Part shown: piece after piece, positions 35,198 to 47,489 of the stretch | Layout of the letters: each line of letters opens with the position of its first letter | How positions within the stretch are numbered: position 1 is the first letter of the stretch | Source: Siderastrea radians | Lineage: Eukaryota; Cnidaria; Anthozoa; Scleractinia; Rhizangiidae | Assembly: GCA_964017195.1 (NCBI GenBank) | Contig: OZ024888.1 | Coordinates: 14,435,701 to 14,499,700 of the forward strand | Direction: 5' to 3' | Length of the DNA: 64,000 nt | Position numbers and translations under genes: made by a program | Notes under the pieces: generated by a model | Database searches by the model: none | What the model was told of the DNA's origin: nothing | What the model saw: only the letters and a program-made list of their open reading frames with translations

Positions 35198-36661
35198 GTA
35201 GTGGTCCGCGTAAAAACTAGGCAGGCAGATTGCAAAATCGATTAAAAGGTGTTAGCTTTTAATTATTAAATTCAATTAAATCCGTGAATCTGATTGGTCG
35301 ATATCAAAAAATCGCCGAAAAATACAAGAAAAACGTGACAAAAACAGCATTTTTTTGCTTAGTTTTCCCCATTCCCCTGTGTTGTTCCTCACGGCCAAAA
35401 TTCAACATTGTTCTATGCGCCAATCAAGAGTTAGAACGGAAAACGTGCCACACGCGCGATCTTCATACGACGCCATGTTGGATGTGCGATCCGAGAGTTG
35501 AGCTAAATGACCTTTAATGGACTCGTATTTGAGTATCTTGGCCCGTAAGATCTTACGATTGTGGCTGCAGTTTGCCTAACATTCAAGCGATTTGTATTTG
35601 ATGGAAGGAAGCTGACCGCACAAACACTTTTAGTGTGAAAGAATCATCTCACCTTGGCTGACACGTAGGAGACACGGGAAGACTTGTTTATCAGAAAGGC
35701 CCGCAAAGAGGCTATACAAAATCGACTCGTCTGCAACGTGCATTTCTTCTAGCTGCTTCAGAGGAATGAATTTTATGACTACTTTTGTCTGCCAAGCGAC
35801 TGCAGATGTCGAAGATACCAGGTTGTAAGGAGTAATTTCGCGAAGGACATGTTCGCGCGAAGCTAAATCGTCGTTCAGGAGCATTAGTACACATATAAAC
35901 ATTACGCCTAACGAAGAGTTTAGCCTTTTCGGTATCGCTTGTTTCTGTTCACTGAACAGTCTTTTGCAATAACAGGGGACTAATATTCTGAAGAGATTGT
36001 ATTTTTTGAGAGACCTTCCCACGATCACAGCGTAGAGACAGTGTACAGCGATTATTTAGTATTTTGATGCAGTGGATATTGTTTCAGTACTTCATATCAT
36101 TGAAAATACCTACGCGTCGCACGTAAGAGGTAATGTAAGGTAGATGCAAGCAATATTCTCTGACAATTACAGCGAGGTATTTTATTTATTTGTTCTGTTG
36201 CAGTTTTCATAGCGCAGCACAGAGAGATGGTTCGTGACTCTAGCGCATTCTACGTACGTGAGCGCGATTTGTTGCTGTTTTCGATCACCAACTTGACAGT
36301 TCCTTTGTGAAAGCCGAGCTAAATAATTTTCACGCGGTCGCTGACTGATGTATCACTGTACTAATCCTGATGTAATTTTATACAAGTTTAACTTCCTCGC
36401 TTTTGGCGCATAGGAATTTTCCAAAATTCAGATATGTTTCATTTTTGAATGTATTGAATGCGTAGCCGAAATAAAACGTTATTTGAATGGATTACAAACT
36501 ATCTTATTTGAAATTTGAAATTCAAATTTCGCGCTTTTCGCCGTATTGGCCAATCAGATCATTCAGATTTAATTTGATTAGAGCAATTAGCGCCTGAAAA
36601 ATAACTGCCGCTATTGCAGTGGCCTATTGTTCTTTTGCCTAGTTTTTACGCGGACCATTAC
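35198..36661. mobile_element. 1.46-kb TTAA-flanked TIR element
   Basis: The ends GTAGTGGTCCGCGTAAAAAC and its reverse complement at 36636-36661 match over 26 bp with one difference. Both sides carry TTAA (35194-35197, 36662-36665), the target preferred by piggyBac-type transposases. Sub-terminal sequences are also partly inverted (CTGATTGG...CCAATCAG). The interior has one 132-codon minus-strand frame (35630-36028) without a transposase motif, so the element is likely non-autonomous. Confidence 0.75.
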
Positions 36662-36689
36662 TTAATAAGCACAAGCACAAGGGGGGTGT

Positions 36690-37010
36690 TGATAGTTGAC
36701 CATGACATACCATGTTATTACATATTTCTCTTTAAACCTGAAGCACGGTTGACTATGGTTTTTTATGGTTTCACTTTTGAGTAATTTACCATGGTAGACC
36801 ATGGTTAAACATGTTCTTCAATCATGGTTATACATGGTTAACGATGTATTTTTCGTATCTATTTGCAACCTATTCTGACCATGGTCAACCGTGGTCAAAT
36901 AGGTGCCATTTAACGTTCATGGTTCTGTCTGACAGATCATGGTAGACAATGGTTGCTGACCATGATCAACCATCGTAACAACATGGTTGACCATGGATTG
37001 ACTGTGGTCC
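36690..37010. repeat. irregular CCATGGT/ACCATGG repeat tract
   Basis: At least twelve ACCATGGT-like words in both orientations, joined by AAC/GAC spacers (for example 36789-36815, 36876-36898, 36980-36996). Ends in a short (CA)n. No coding or RNA structure recognised. Confidence 0.6.
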
Positions 37011-37375
37011 TTAAACGCAGGACACACACACACACACACTAGTATGTCCTCGATCGAGGATTTCTTTTCTTTAAGCTTTTCAATTTCTTCTATATGCGCC
37101 GTCCAATTATATGCAATTCTTCAGGTCTTTTCGTTTTCATGATGAGATATTACAAGGAATTTATTCATTCGAAGAATGTAAAATTACCTTATAGAAAATG
37201 AAGCGTACGAGAACCCAGCAGCCAATATTGTTAACTTCAGAGCAAATTTCTTCTGTGATAATAGGCGGTTCGAATTCTTTCTTGTCATTGTTCAGTAAGG
37301 GTAATTGCTCCTACCTAAATACGGTTAAGTGTCCATGAAAGTACATCCTTTTCACCTGAAGCCTCCAAAAAAATG

Positions 37376-37620
37376 GTTAGCGTTTAAGTTCGAGGGAAGC
37401 TTATGCCCGCCATTTCGCCTTTATGTAAACGCGCGTGGCCATTGAGACAATTCGAACATTATACATGAAGCATGGGGAAAGAAACGCCGTCGTACGGTCA
37501 CGTAAGGTCATGATCATCAAAATTACCTCACATAGATATACATTCAATTAAATTGCTATGAGTATCGCGCTCCGCTCTGCGGCCTTCACCCGCAAAGGAG
37601 CCTTGCTATTAACTCGAATT
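37376..37620 (+). repeat. dispersed repeat, inverted partner of 8.5 kb
   Basis: Reverse complement of 8506-8780 with scattered differences. It ends with the GCTCCGCTC...GGAGC hairpin. Confidence 0.65.
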
Positions 37621-37755
37621 ATAAAGAAACTTTAGAAAACTCTTAAGCACAAACTCAAACAACTAAATCAATGTACTAATAGTAGCTTCACACCATCTGT
37701 CTACTGAGAACAGTGTGTGGTACAGCTGTTTCCAAGCAGAAACATCACTACCTAC

Positions 37756-37827
37756 AGATATCTTAACAGTTTAGAGCTTGAAAATATATCCGAAGGAAGT
37801 GTCCGAATGATGTTTGAACTCAGATCC
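37756..37827 (-). CDS. LRR exon (72 nt)
   Basis: Acceptor TTTTTGCAG, donor GTAGGT, 72 nt in phase 2, open. Codes DLSSNIIRTLPSDIFSSSKL then LRYL. It is the exon immediately upstream (in gene order) of the intron that received the Polinton. Confidence 0.8.
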
Positions 37828-38072
37828 CTGCAAAAACAATACATTAGTAAACAAAAGGTAAATGATAATCTTTCTGTAGTTCGTGATTTCTGTAGTTCGT
37901 GACACGTGATTTCGTGCCAGTAGTATAGTGGGCAGCGAATTAGCCACTTTTTGGCGCAGGAATTTCATAAGCGCAGGAATAAACTAACGTCGATGACATC
38001 GTATTCCATCGTCTTGATCTCATAAATAAAATACGGTGGATTCTCATTAGCTTACAACCAGTTTGTATAATT

Positions 38073-38112
38073 GTGGAGGAGGAGGAGGAGGAGGAGAAGG
38101 AGGAGGGAAATA
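38073..38112. repeat. (GGA)n tract
   Basis: GGAGGA runs with short interruptions. Confidence 0.8.
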
Positions 38113-38235
38113 AAATTGTGGAGGAAGAGAAGTAGGGAAATAAAATTTTGAAGGAGGAAATAGAGGCCGTGATGAAAAAATCTAGGATACTGTTGAGTCA
38201 AAGATAACCTCGAGATTAATAAGATACGTATGACT

Positions 38236-38290
38236 TTGCTCTGACGAAGGGCTAACGCTCGAAACGTCAGGTTTCAATCTCTTTACGGTG
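38236..38290 (+). repeat. short retroelement-boundary motif
   Basis: CTGACGAAGGGCTAACGCTC followed by GAAACGTCAG is a motif I associate with ends of Penelope-like elements in invertebrate genomes. Only this piece is present. Confidence 0.4.
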
Positions 38291-38789
38291 GCCGATTTGC
38301 CTTAGCAACTCAATTGATAAATCCAAAATTTTGCTTTGTATAAGTTAAGCCTTTGACCTTTGACTTAAAATCTGTATATAGTTGGTTTGTTGGCGCCATC
38401 TTTAAAATGCAAAATTTATGATGAGAGATGCGATACACTTAAGAGCAATGAAATACACTATGACATTATTGATTAAAAAAAACTATAAACCTGTCAAGCC
38501 GGTTATACCAATCATGATCCCCACAAACAAAAAGTAGAACCTGACGTGATTGAAAAACTTGTCAAACCGGTTATACGCTAATGACAATCCACCGCATTTT
38601 ATTCATGAGGTCAAGGCAATAGACTATGATGCAATCGGCGTTAATGTATTCCTGTGAAAAAAAAGAGGCTAATTCGGAGCCTGTTATTCTACTCGTACCC
38701 AACACAGTGCCATGGAGCTTGTTCAATTGCACGCAACAAGGAAGAACTACGCTTTAACAACCATATTACAAACCCTGTGTTTGAACCTG

Positions 38790-39295
38790 TTGACTCAATA
38801 GTTTGATGATCCCCTTTGACAAGACTTTGAAGGGCCAGTTGTTGGAAGTCATAAGAAATAAATGTATGCCAATGTTTTTAGTTTTTTTTAGTCATGTCTT
38901 TCTTTAGTCATGTCTTCGTATACGGTCCCGAGCAGAGAGATGGACTGCTTATATGTCGATGACGTCAAAAGCATAATTGAAATGATAGAAAAAAATGGCT
39001 TTAGAAGAAGGCGGGTCCCCTTCGTAAACTCAATTAATTACAAAACAAATGGGGCGAAATATTCAGAATGGTTAATAAACCAATAGCATCCTTAGTTCCC
39101 TACAAAGGAAACACTTGTTAACGCGCTCGACTAAATCAGATGTAAAGTCTTATAAAGTTTTCATTACACTTGACAAGGACAACACACCTAATACGAGCGA
39201 TAACTTTGTTTGAATGCTTCGAAAAACAATATTAAAAGTATTCGTTAGTGTCTGACTGAAACTGTCGGTTTTGCTTTGGGTGATATACTGAACTA
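38790..39295. repeat. duplicated intron block, copy A
   Basis: Aligns in the same orientation with about 57285-57745 with many small differences. Shared words include TTGTTAACGC(G/A)CTCGACTAAA and GTCTGACTGAAACTGTC. Homology stops where the 39.4-kb TIR element begins. Confidence 0.7.
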
Positions 39296-39375
39296 TATTG
39301 AGATTAGAGGGGTAGATGTGCGGTGATGTTGTGACCCTTGTGTTCTTGGGGATAGGGGTAGGTGTATAAATTAAT

Positions 39376-41864
39376 AGTAGTATTGTGGACCCCACTACCC
39401 AACTTTTCTCATTGTTTATTTCTCCATTTGTTAAGTTTCCCATTTGTTTACTTTCCCAAAATGACTTCATAGCAAGCATGACGTCACTAGCTGGCGTCGT
39501 GTTGATGCCAGGGTTCTGATTCCGACATGTTAGAGGGCTGTGATTGGTGGAGAGGGAGGATGACTTCATACCAGAAGTATAAAATGAGAAATGCCATCAT
39601 CCAAAAATGGCCAAATATTGGTGAGCTGGCAATTAAAAATCACCACGACAACCATTTTACCACTTGACCGGGGACACTTCGTGTTGCTTACACGAAGTAT
39701 CAAAATAACCCCTAGCTAGGGTAAGACACCGCTGACCAGAAGGTGTAAAATTGATTGCATGCTCAGAAGATCATAAAGGAGGGCACGCTTCGTGGCGCCT
39801 ATGTGATGTACCGCACTAGAACCCTGGCTATGGGTTCACCGCTGACTTATAGGTAAAAAGTGGATTGCAGTCTCAAAAGATCGAAAAAAGTGGATAGACT
39901 TCCTGGCTCTTACATGACGTACTAGATTAGCCTCTGGCTAGGGTGCGACACTGCTGTCACACACAGTCAAAGAAAAGGATCGTGGGCTCAGAGGCCAAAC
40001 TCAACTAAGGGATAGGCAGCGCAATCAAAATTCACTATGACAACCATCCATTCAAGAAAAAAGATTTTTTAATCAAAGCAAAGTTCTAAGCGTACAGAGT
40101 GGGAGGATAGAATCATGGCCAATAGACGACGTACGAGGATCGGGGTGAAGGGAAAATGATCTTCAAGGATTTAAAGGGATTGGTAAGCCTTGATTTCCAA
40201 TTGTTGAATGAAGTAGGCTCGACAGATAGATCCCCAATCATTATTTTACATTGACTTGAATCTCAAGGTGAAGTGTTCTGTTGAAAAATAAAAGTTCAAC
40301 GGGAGTTGTGAAATCTTTGCGCATATCAAAAAGGGGTCCACGGGTTGTTTCATAGTCCAAACAAGAGTATCAAAATCGACGCTGGGTTCAATATGTCAAG
40401 TTTGTTTCTTGCACAGCCACATCCGACGCGGATTTATCATCATCGCGTCTGCACTGGACAAAAATCGTAGTGTCTTCACACAGGGAACGCGACCACTGAA
40501 AGATCCTACAAAAATTCGAAAAAACAACTCAAGAAGCTTGATTGTTTTCCCATTTTCAGGTTTCCATCTCGGCGAAAAAGGGTTTCGAATTCGATGGGTG
40601 AAACGTGCCGGATGTATGTTTTCGGCCGCAACTCAAACTCCAACTGCGAGCGTTGAAAACGGCAATCAAGATCAAATTCCCTTAAGGTGATTCCATCGAA
40701 AAAGAAGTTGTAAGAAGAATTTATTGAAACTTTGCACAGTTATTTATTACACCTAGTACATCGAAAAAATAAAATAAAAAGAAGGGGTCACCGTGCCTGA
40801 TTTCACGCTACACGGCTGTAGTATATGGGTACTTTGCTAGCTTTCGACAGCAGTATTAAAAACCCATCCTTGTACCAGAGATACCCTTTACTTTAACAAA
40901 GTTGTTACTAGCAAAAAATATATATAAGCCTTATTCTTGTGATAGCAAAAGAGTGTTACTGTAAAACGGCTTAAAGTTGCTGTAAAAATGAAAGTAATGA
41001 AATAATAGGCAAATCTGGTGTTAGCACGCTTCCAGTAAAATTACTAAAATCAGATTGTTATAGTGAATTAATCGGAATGTTTGAAAATTGAATAAAGAAA
41101 AATTCTTCAAATTTGGATATGTCATGTAGAGTCGTATTTTCCTCAGATAAATAGAATAAAAAAGTGGGGGCACGATCACCGAGTTTGTTTTGGAAAAAAC
41201 GACAATTTATTTCTCTGAACAGCTCAGATTTCATAGGAAACCTACAAAGCTCTGAACGCACGCGCGCTCGTGCACGCGCTAATCACGCAAATAATGCTGC
41301 ACAGAAAGGATGCGCAATGCAATTGAATGGAATCACCTTAAACGATGGATTCACTTCATAATTAAATTTTCGAGCATTCAATTAGTTCAATGTTAGTGTC
41401 CTTAACAACTATGGCTTCCAACAGCGAGGCAAAAAACACTCTATGAGGATTTTCATAGTTCTCAAAGTTCTGTTCAGTGGTGTCCCACCCTAGCCAGGGG
41501 TAATTCTGATACCTCTTGTAAGCATCACGAAGTGTCCGTGGTTACATGTAAGATGGTTATCATGGTGATTTTTGATTGACAGATCACCCATATTTGGGTA
41601 TTTTTGGATGGCACCACTCCTGGTTTTTCGCTTCTGGTATGACTTCATCCTCCATCTCCACCAATCACAACTTTCCAACATGTAACGTGGTCCCTCCCTT
41701 AGCCAATCAGAAGCCTGGCAACGAAACAAGGCCTACTTGTGAGTGGTGTTTGCTATGACTTCATTTGGGGAAGTTAACAAACGGGAAAGGATAACAAATA
41801 GGAAAAATTAGCAAATGGGAAAATGAAATGGGAAAAGTGGGGTGGTGGGGCACACAATATTACT
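39376..41864. mobile_element. 2.5-kb element with about 400-bp inverted ends
   Basis: 39376-39730 and 41480-41864 are inverted copies (AGTAGTATTGTGGACCCCAC against AGTAATATTGTGTGCCCCAC), with CACTTCGTG and CCTAGC(T/C)AGGG near their inner ends. Inside the left end lie about three degenerate repeats of roughly 115 bp ending in CTGGCTAGGG-like words (39700-39965). No transposase is recognisable; the frame at 40409-40690 is unassigned. Flanks share TTAAT with a one-base offset, so the target duplication is uncertain. Confidence 0.65.
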
Positions 41865-43811
41865 GTTAATGAATAAATGCGAGACATTTCATCGTGATAG
41901 GTTGTTTAAGGTCGTTGAGTCTTTTTAGGCGTTTTCTGGATAACACAATTTCTAGAGCAGCTGATGACATGCTAGATCTGCCTTGGGTTTCCGTGTCTTG
42001 TCGGGTTTCACATTTGACGAACGGATATAATTTAGTGTAACTGCTCAATATATTTTTGACGGCCAAGTGAATATTAACATTTTAATCTTCCTTACAAATG
42101 GTCTTAGTTGTTTTTGGAGGAAAAATTGTTAAGGTTAGGTGTTGCTATGTTTAATGTGAGAAAATTGGGTACTGAGCAGACACTAGAACCGTGGGCGGTA
42201 ATGCTTTTTTTTTACCTTTTTTTTTTTGCTTTTTCACGGTTCACGGTTCGCGTGTCCGCTCAATAATAACAACTATATTTTTAACAATACAGATCAAATT
42301 GTCTCATGCTGAAAATAACTGCAAAAAACTTGGTGAAAGGAGGCGATAACAAAAACGGTTACGAAGAGGTACCAATTCATGGAAAATTCTAGGCTACCTT
42401 TTGGACTACTGACCAGCACCTTCTATGTTGCCGACGAAGTTCCCAGAATTGATTTAACACTAGCAATTAGACGAAATGTTGTTTTAAAATCACGAGAAAA
42501 AGATCTACACTCAAGTGTTTTTACTTGAACTTGAGTAGAACTTTGTCCTGAGAAATCGTTCTTATCTTTAATGGATTGCATTATTTAACGGCTTCGTAGC
42601 TGGGAATGATCTCTTAACTAGAAAAGGTAATACAGGTAACACAACTCCATAAAATGCATAGCAATTTTTGACATTGACAATATGAGAGCTGAAGGAAAGT
42701 TCAATTCTGTAGGAATAGCCCACGAATCAACTTCAGCTTGTAAGGGCCATCTTTAATAAACCATGGGTCTTCTTTTTTACTTTACTGTTAAAGTTACCGA
42801 AGTTCTTGAAAGTTTAAACGGAGGTGATCCTTTGCAGATAGTCCCTTTCCAGCAAGATCTCACCAAGAAAAAGAAAAACAAAAGCAAAAAACTAACATAC
42901 AAATAAATTATGTCCTCGAACAATGATTTCTTCCCTTCAAGCTCTCCGACGTACATGTCTTTTTTTCGCATTATCGAGTTTAAAATCTATCAGCTCTTTT
43001 CCTTTTGTGTTGCAGCGTTTCCTTGCAGAGCTGAGTGAATCAATGCAACTGCTCTTAAGAGAACGTACTGGCACAAGATTTGGAAAAAAGCCTTTTAATT
43101 GTTGCCTTGAAATGTTGTGCACGCTTGATTTTCCTGAAACATCGTTGTGATCGATGTTCAAAGCAGGGTGAATTGGGAAGCTGTACGATTTCATCATAGT
43201 AGCTGCGGGAGTTGAAACAGAACAAGTGTGTAATCCGTTTGCACCGAACGGAGCCGGAACTGCTGAGAACTGCTGAGAACTTAAACCTATTTAAATCTAA
43301 ACTGGAAACTCATTTGTTTTGTATAGCATATTTTTGGACTGTGGACTTTGACATTGCACTTTTTAATCGTCATTATTGCCTAATTAAAGCTTTTAATCTA
43401 TTGTCAAGACAAGATTTATCGATTTTAAAATTGCTAGCAAAGTTTTTTATTCGTTTTTTATAATCATTTTATAGTTTACATTTCTTGTTAAGCGCTTTAG
43501 AGCCAAAAAAACTTTCAGCTCGTTTTGTTGTGGTGTTTATTGACCATATTTGGTCGCGGCAGGTGTACGAAATGTTAACGTAGCTCCGTTCAACCAATCA
43601 AAATGCTAGAAATCCAATATACCTAGTCCAGTTTTTAATACATCTCAATATTCTCTGAGTATGGGGCTCCGCTCTGTGGGCGCAAAGGAGCTCTGCTAAC
43701 AGTAAATTAGCGAGAATCACCGAGATGGATATTAAATGTAAAATTAATTATTAATCGTTTTCACCAGCTTTGGTGTATATCTGTTTAAAACTTATATAGT
43801 GACGTACGTAC
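41865..43811. other. host intron DNA
   Basis: No exon recognised. The block from about 43650 to the following LRR exon is duplicated around 58.15-58.4 kb. Confidence 0.4.
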
Positions 43812-44060
43812 AGATTCGTTAAACTGGAGAAATTGGAAAATACACCCGCAGGAAGGTTTTCAATGCCGTTTGAACTAATAAACCTACAAAATTTTAACGG
43901 AGGTAAAGATAAGAATTAAGGCTATGACCTTATTTTGAAGTAAGAAACAGAAGCAAAAGTAAAAGCAGAAAAAAAAGTGTGGAAACAGATAGTACGCTAG
44001 ACAAAACCCTTCTGGATTGACGTACTTTGCTCGATCAAGAGATGTCCAATAATAGTAATA
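43640..44060. repeat. duplicated LRR exon + intron block, copy A
   Basis: Covers a GGGGCTCCGCTCTGTGGGCG hairpin, the intron word TTTTCACCAGCTTTGGTGTA, the LRR exon at 43812 and the 3' TTTGCTCGAT(C/T)AAGA region. Aligns with 58130-58510 and in part with 58535-58740. Confidence 0.7.
43812..43883 (-). CDS. LRR exon (72 nt)
   Basis: Acceptor TTTTGTAG, donor GTACGT, 72 nt in phase 2. Codes FISSNGIENLPAGVFSNFSS then LTNL. The closest relatives are the exons at 58307 and 58535. Confidence 0.8.
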
Positions 44061-44424
44061 ATTTATGAATTTGTATAGCGCATTTTCAGACAACATCATG
44101 AATTAATTATAGGAAAGGCTAACTTAAAATGGTGAGTTTCAAGAAGAACTTTCAAAGAAACGACAGTTCTTGTATTCTTGTATTCTTAATATAATCTGGG
44201 GCCACCATAGTGAAAGATCGGTCTCCCAGTGTTCGATATGAGCTACATACAGGAATGCTAACAAGAGTTCATTGGTTGATCGTAAATTGTATCTGGTGCC
44301 ATTGCTGCCATTGGATGGCTTAGTTGCTATAGTGCAGGTTATTGCCCATTCGCTCGTGTAGGCGAAGGAAATACGCCATAATTGAATGTTTGGTCAAATT
44401 AGAATCTTTCTTACAGACAAACAG

Positions 44425-44610
44425 AGTAAAAATGTCCCCACTCGCTACGAGTCTCCAAGTAGCTCAGTGGTTAGAGCGCTTGACCGGTATACGGAGGTCC
44501 TGGGCTCGATTCCCTTCGGGGACTCAGACTTTTTTCTTTGTCCCACGCTCGTAATAACTAAGAATTCCATCTTTCTCATTTCTTTCCGAGCTTAAAATTC
44601 ACCATCTTTC
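44425..44610 (+). mobile_element. tRNA-derived SINE, unit 1 of 44-kb dimer
   Basis: tRNA-like head at about 44451-44527 (TAGCTCAGTGG ... GGCTCGATTCC) followed by CTTTGTCCCACGCTCG and CCATCTTTCTCATTTC. Same family as the 6.5-kb pair, opposite strand. Confidence 0.8.
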
Positions 44611-44689
44611 TTTCTTTATTATCACACACGGTGCTTTAGACCGGCATCGCTGATCCTGGCAGTATACAGGATGGTTGTCACAAAGACCT

Positions 44690-44840
44690 CAGTAAATATG
44701 ACCACACTCGCCACAAGTCTCCCAGTAGCTCAGTGGTTAAAGCGCCCGACCGGTATACGGGAGGTCATGGGTTCGATTTCCGTCGGGGACTCAGACCTTT
44801 TCTGTGTCCCACTCTCGCGACAACTGAATATTCAACCTGT
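44690..44840 (+). mobile_element. tRNA-derived SINE, unit 2 of 44-kb dimer
   Basis: Head at 44718-44793 with GGTTCGATTTC B box and a shortened tail. The linker before it (CACACGGTGCTTTAGACCGG) matches the linker of the 6.5-kb dimer. Confidence 0.8.
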
Positions 44841-45015
44841 CCCAATCACGTATTTACTATGCATATCTATGTATACGTATTTACAATAACATGTTACTTG
44901 TTTAACACCAATTGATAAAATATGTCTGCAGTAATATTGACAACAGTGCGTGGTACACTTGTTTCCATACAGAAACATTACTTAAAAGGTGTTAAAAGTA
45001 TCGAGCCAAACGTAC

Positions 45016-45087
45016 AGATAAATTAAGCCTATACAATTTGAACATAAATCCCCAGGAAGCCTGCGAATGCTGTTTGAAGTTAGATTC
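45016..45087 (-). CDS. LRR exon (72 nt)
   Basis: Acceptor TTGCAG, donor GTACGT, 72 nt in phase 2. Codes NLTSNSIRRLPGDLCSNCIG then LIYL; two cysteines are unusual for the array. The intron after it (44910-45010) resembles those after the 8.0-kb and 61.7-kb exons. Confidence 0.8.
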
Positions 45088-45356
45088 CTGCAACAACAAC
45101 AAAAAAAAAACAAAACAATAACAATAACTTCAAAAGTGTAAAAAAAAAAACGATATTTAATGCAAAGCGTCTCAACCCTTTACAGATCACAAAATCCCTA
45201 AAATAAAATCACTTCGCATAATTACGAAAGATACCATAAGAATAATGTGCTAATCGATAGCTTTCATTGGAATGATCGAACTTGGAGATTCTATAGACAG
45301 AGTCAAACCAACTTATTAAACGTTAATTCTTAACAAAATAATGCCCGAGGAAGCAC

Positions 45357-45860
45357 TTAAAATGGTACTACGATCAAAAACAACTCTCTTATTTTTTCTT
45401 TGGATTTTGAAACTTTGTCAACTAAACACACCCCAAGGGAAATTTTAAGCCTTAATTTTGAGAGAAGACTTTTTATCTAAACTGTAATTTCCGATTTAAT
45501 TGTCCGCCATTATTCACCAGAAGGGATACAATGACGCCTTCACTCAAGGCCTTTACAATGCAGTGTGTGTGAAAGTGGCTTATTTACAATGCTCCAGGAG
45601 TTTAAGCTTTCAGACTCGCAAAGTCGTGTTTTGCATAACTAGCCACACACTGCATTCCATAGCTCTTGAGTAAATGACGTCATCGTATCCTTTTTGGGTG
45701 TAATAATGGCGGACCATGAAATCGGAAAATTGCAGTCCAAATAAACGTTCTTCTTAAAATTAAGGCTTACAATTTTGCTTGAAAAGTGTTTAGTACACAT
45801 AGTTTCGAAATCCTGAGAGAAAGTAACAGTGATTTTCTTGATCGTACTTCCACTTTAGTA
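45357..45860. mobile_element. about 0.5-kb foldback MITE
   Basis: The two halves are reverse complements with scattered changes (TACGATCAA...TTGATCGTA at the ends, CCGCCATTATT/AATAATGGCGG inward, CACACACTGCATT near the centre). No coding capacity. Located between two LRR exons. Confidence 0.75.
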
Positions 45861-46312
45861 GACAATGTGAGCAAAAATGTTCCATGCTATGGGTTTGTAA
45901 AAAGTTGATATCCATCACGAGTTAACGCCTTTTTGTCAGGTCGTTTAATTTCTCCAGTACCTCTTGATCTAGAACAGGCATTTATTTGAAAACACATAAG
46001 CACTACATGGCACTTATTTCTAAACAGTTTATTTCTGCCTTTACCTGATAAGTTCTGAGTTTAATAACGTAAAATGACGCTTAGTCAATACAGTTCTTTG
46101 CTCTTACTTCCGGTTAGTACAAGCGAACAGATAGAGCAGTTTTCAACTGAGTGTCGTTAAACCAAAACCCAAGTAATTACTCTAACCAATCAACTGAAAC
46201 AAAACACAAAATAAACCAATCAGAAATCTGAGCAAATACAAGTAACCGGCATCGAGCGAAGCAAAATCCGTGCGAGCAGGTCACGATTGGTTTGAAATGT
46301 GGCCACTAACAT

Positions 46313-47012
46313 GGCCATAGTGCCCCATTTTTTCTGCTAGATTTAGGGGGATATGTCCGCCACTAACCCGGCCATAGTGCCCCATTTTTTCTGCTAGATT
46401 TAGGGGGATATGCCCGCTACTAACCCGGCCATAGTGCCCCATTTTTTCTGCTAGATTTAGGGGGATATGCCCGCTACTAACCCGGCCATAGTGCCCCATT
46501 TTTTCTGCTAGATTTAGGGGGATATGCCCGCTACTAACCCGGCCATAGTGCCCTATTTTTTCTGCTAGATTTAGGGGCATATGTCCGCTACTAACCCGGC
46601 CATAGTGCCCCATTTTTTATGCTAAATTTAGGGGGATATGCCCGCTACTAACCCGGCCATAGTGCCCTATTTTTTCTGCTAGATTTAGGGGGATATGCCC
46701 GTTACTAACCCGGCCATAGTGCCCCATTTTTTCTGCTAGATTTAGGGGGATATGTCCGCTACTAACCCGGCCATAGTGTCCCATTTTTTCTGCTAGATTT
46801 AGGGGGATATGCCCGCTACTAACCCGGCCATAGTGTCCTATTTTTTCTGCTAGATTTAGGGGGATATGCCCGCTACTAACCCGGCCATAGTGCCCCATTT
46901 TTTCTGCTAGATTTAGGGGGATATGCCCGCTACTAACCCGACCATAGTGCCCTATTTTTTCTGCTAGATTTAGGGGGATATGCCCGCTACTAACCCGGCC
47001 ATAGTGCCCTAT
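46313..47012. repeat. 57-bp minisatellite, about 12 copies
   Basis: Unit: GGGGCACTATGGCCGGGTTA (minus strand) plus about 37 more bases. 57 bp is 19 codons, so the minus strand stays open for many units (MGHYGRVSSGHIPLNLAEK per unit), interrupted once near 46614. Copies are over 90% alike by eye. No start, splice or domain evidence that it is translated. Confidence 0.92.
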
Positions 47013-47228
47013 TTAGTGGCTATAGTTTACCTGAGCACATTTGTGTGGTATTCTGACGATTGGATCTAGTTTAACTTCTGTTTGGTTGAGTAAGTGGCGC
47101 GAACCTTTTTATCCAATCAGAGAGCGAAGTAAAGCAAAACCAAAGCAAATTAACATTACTTTCGACACTCTGTTTGAAAACTGCTCTATCGACTCGTCTG
47201 TTCTAAAACTGTTCAAAGCTATACGTAC

Positions 47229-47300
47229 AGTCTTCTCAACCTTGTTAGACTGGAAAATACATTAACAGGAAGTTGCTGAATGTTGTTTGAACTTAGATCC
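47229..47300 (-). CDS. LRR exon (72 nt)
   Basis: Acceptor TTTGCAG, donor GTACGT, 72 nt in phase 2. Codes DLSSNNIQQLPVNVFSSLTR then LRRL, a canonical LRR. Confidence 0.82.
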
Positions 47301-47489
47301 CTGCAAAGCAATGACACTTTTTTTATTCTTCTCATAATCATTTTCGCCATCCTGTTGGGATGAGCCGTTTTAAAGTTAACAGGTTTTTGTTAATAATAAA
47401 GTGTATATCGTTTGTCTCACGATGTGGTCAACTTAGGTTGTAGATCGCGACGTTTCCACTGCTTTCTGCTATTCTTCATCAGGCAATGA

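Noticed and set aside
35630..36028. 132-codon minus-strand frame in the TTAA element
   Set aside because: Long for AT-rich DNA, but no transposase or other domain pattern is visible and there is no splice or promoter support.
46313..47012. CRISPR-like array
   Set aside because: Units are contiguous 57-bp tandem copies with no unique spacers, in an animal genome.
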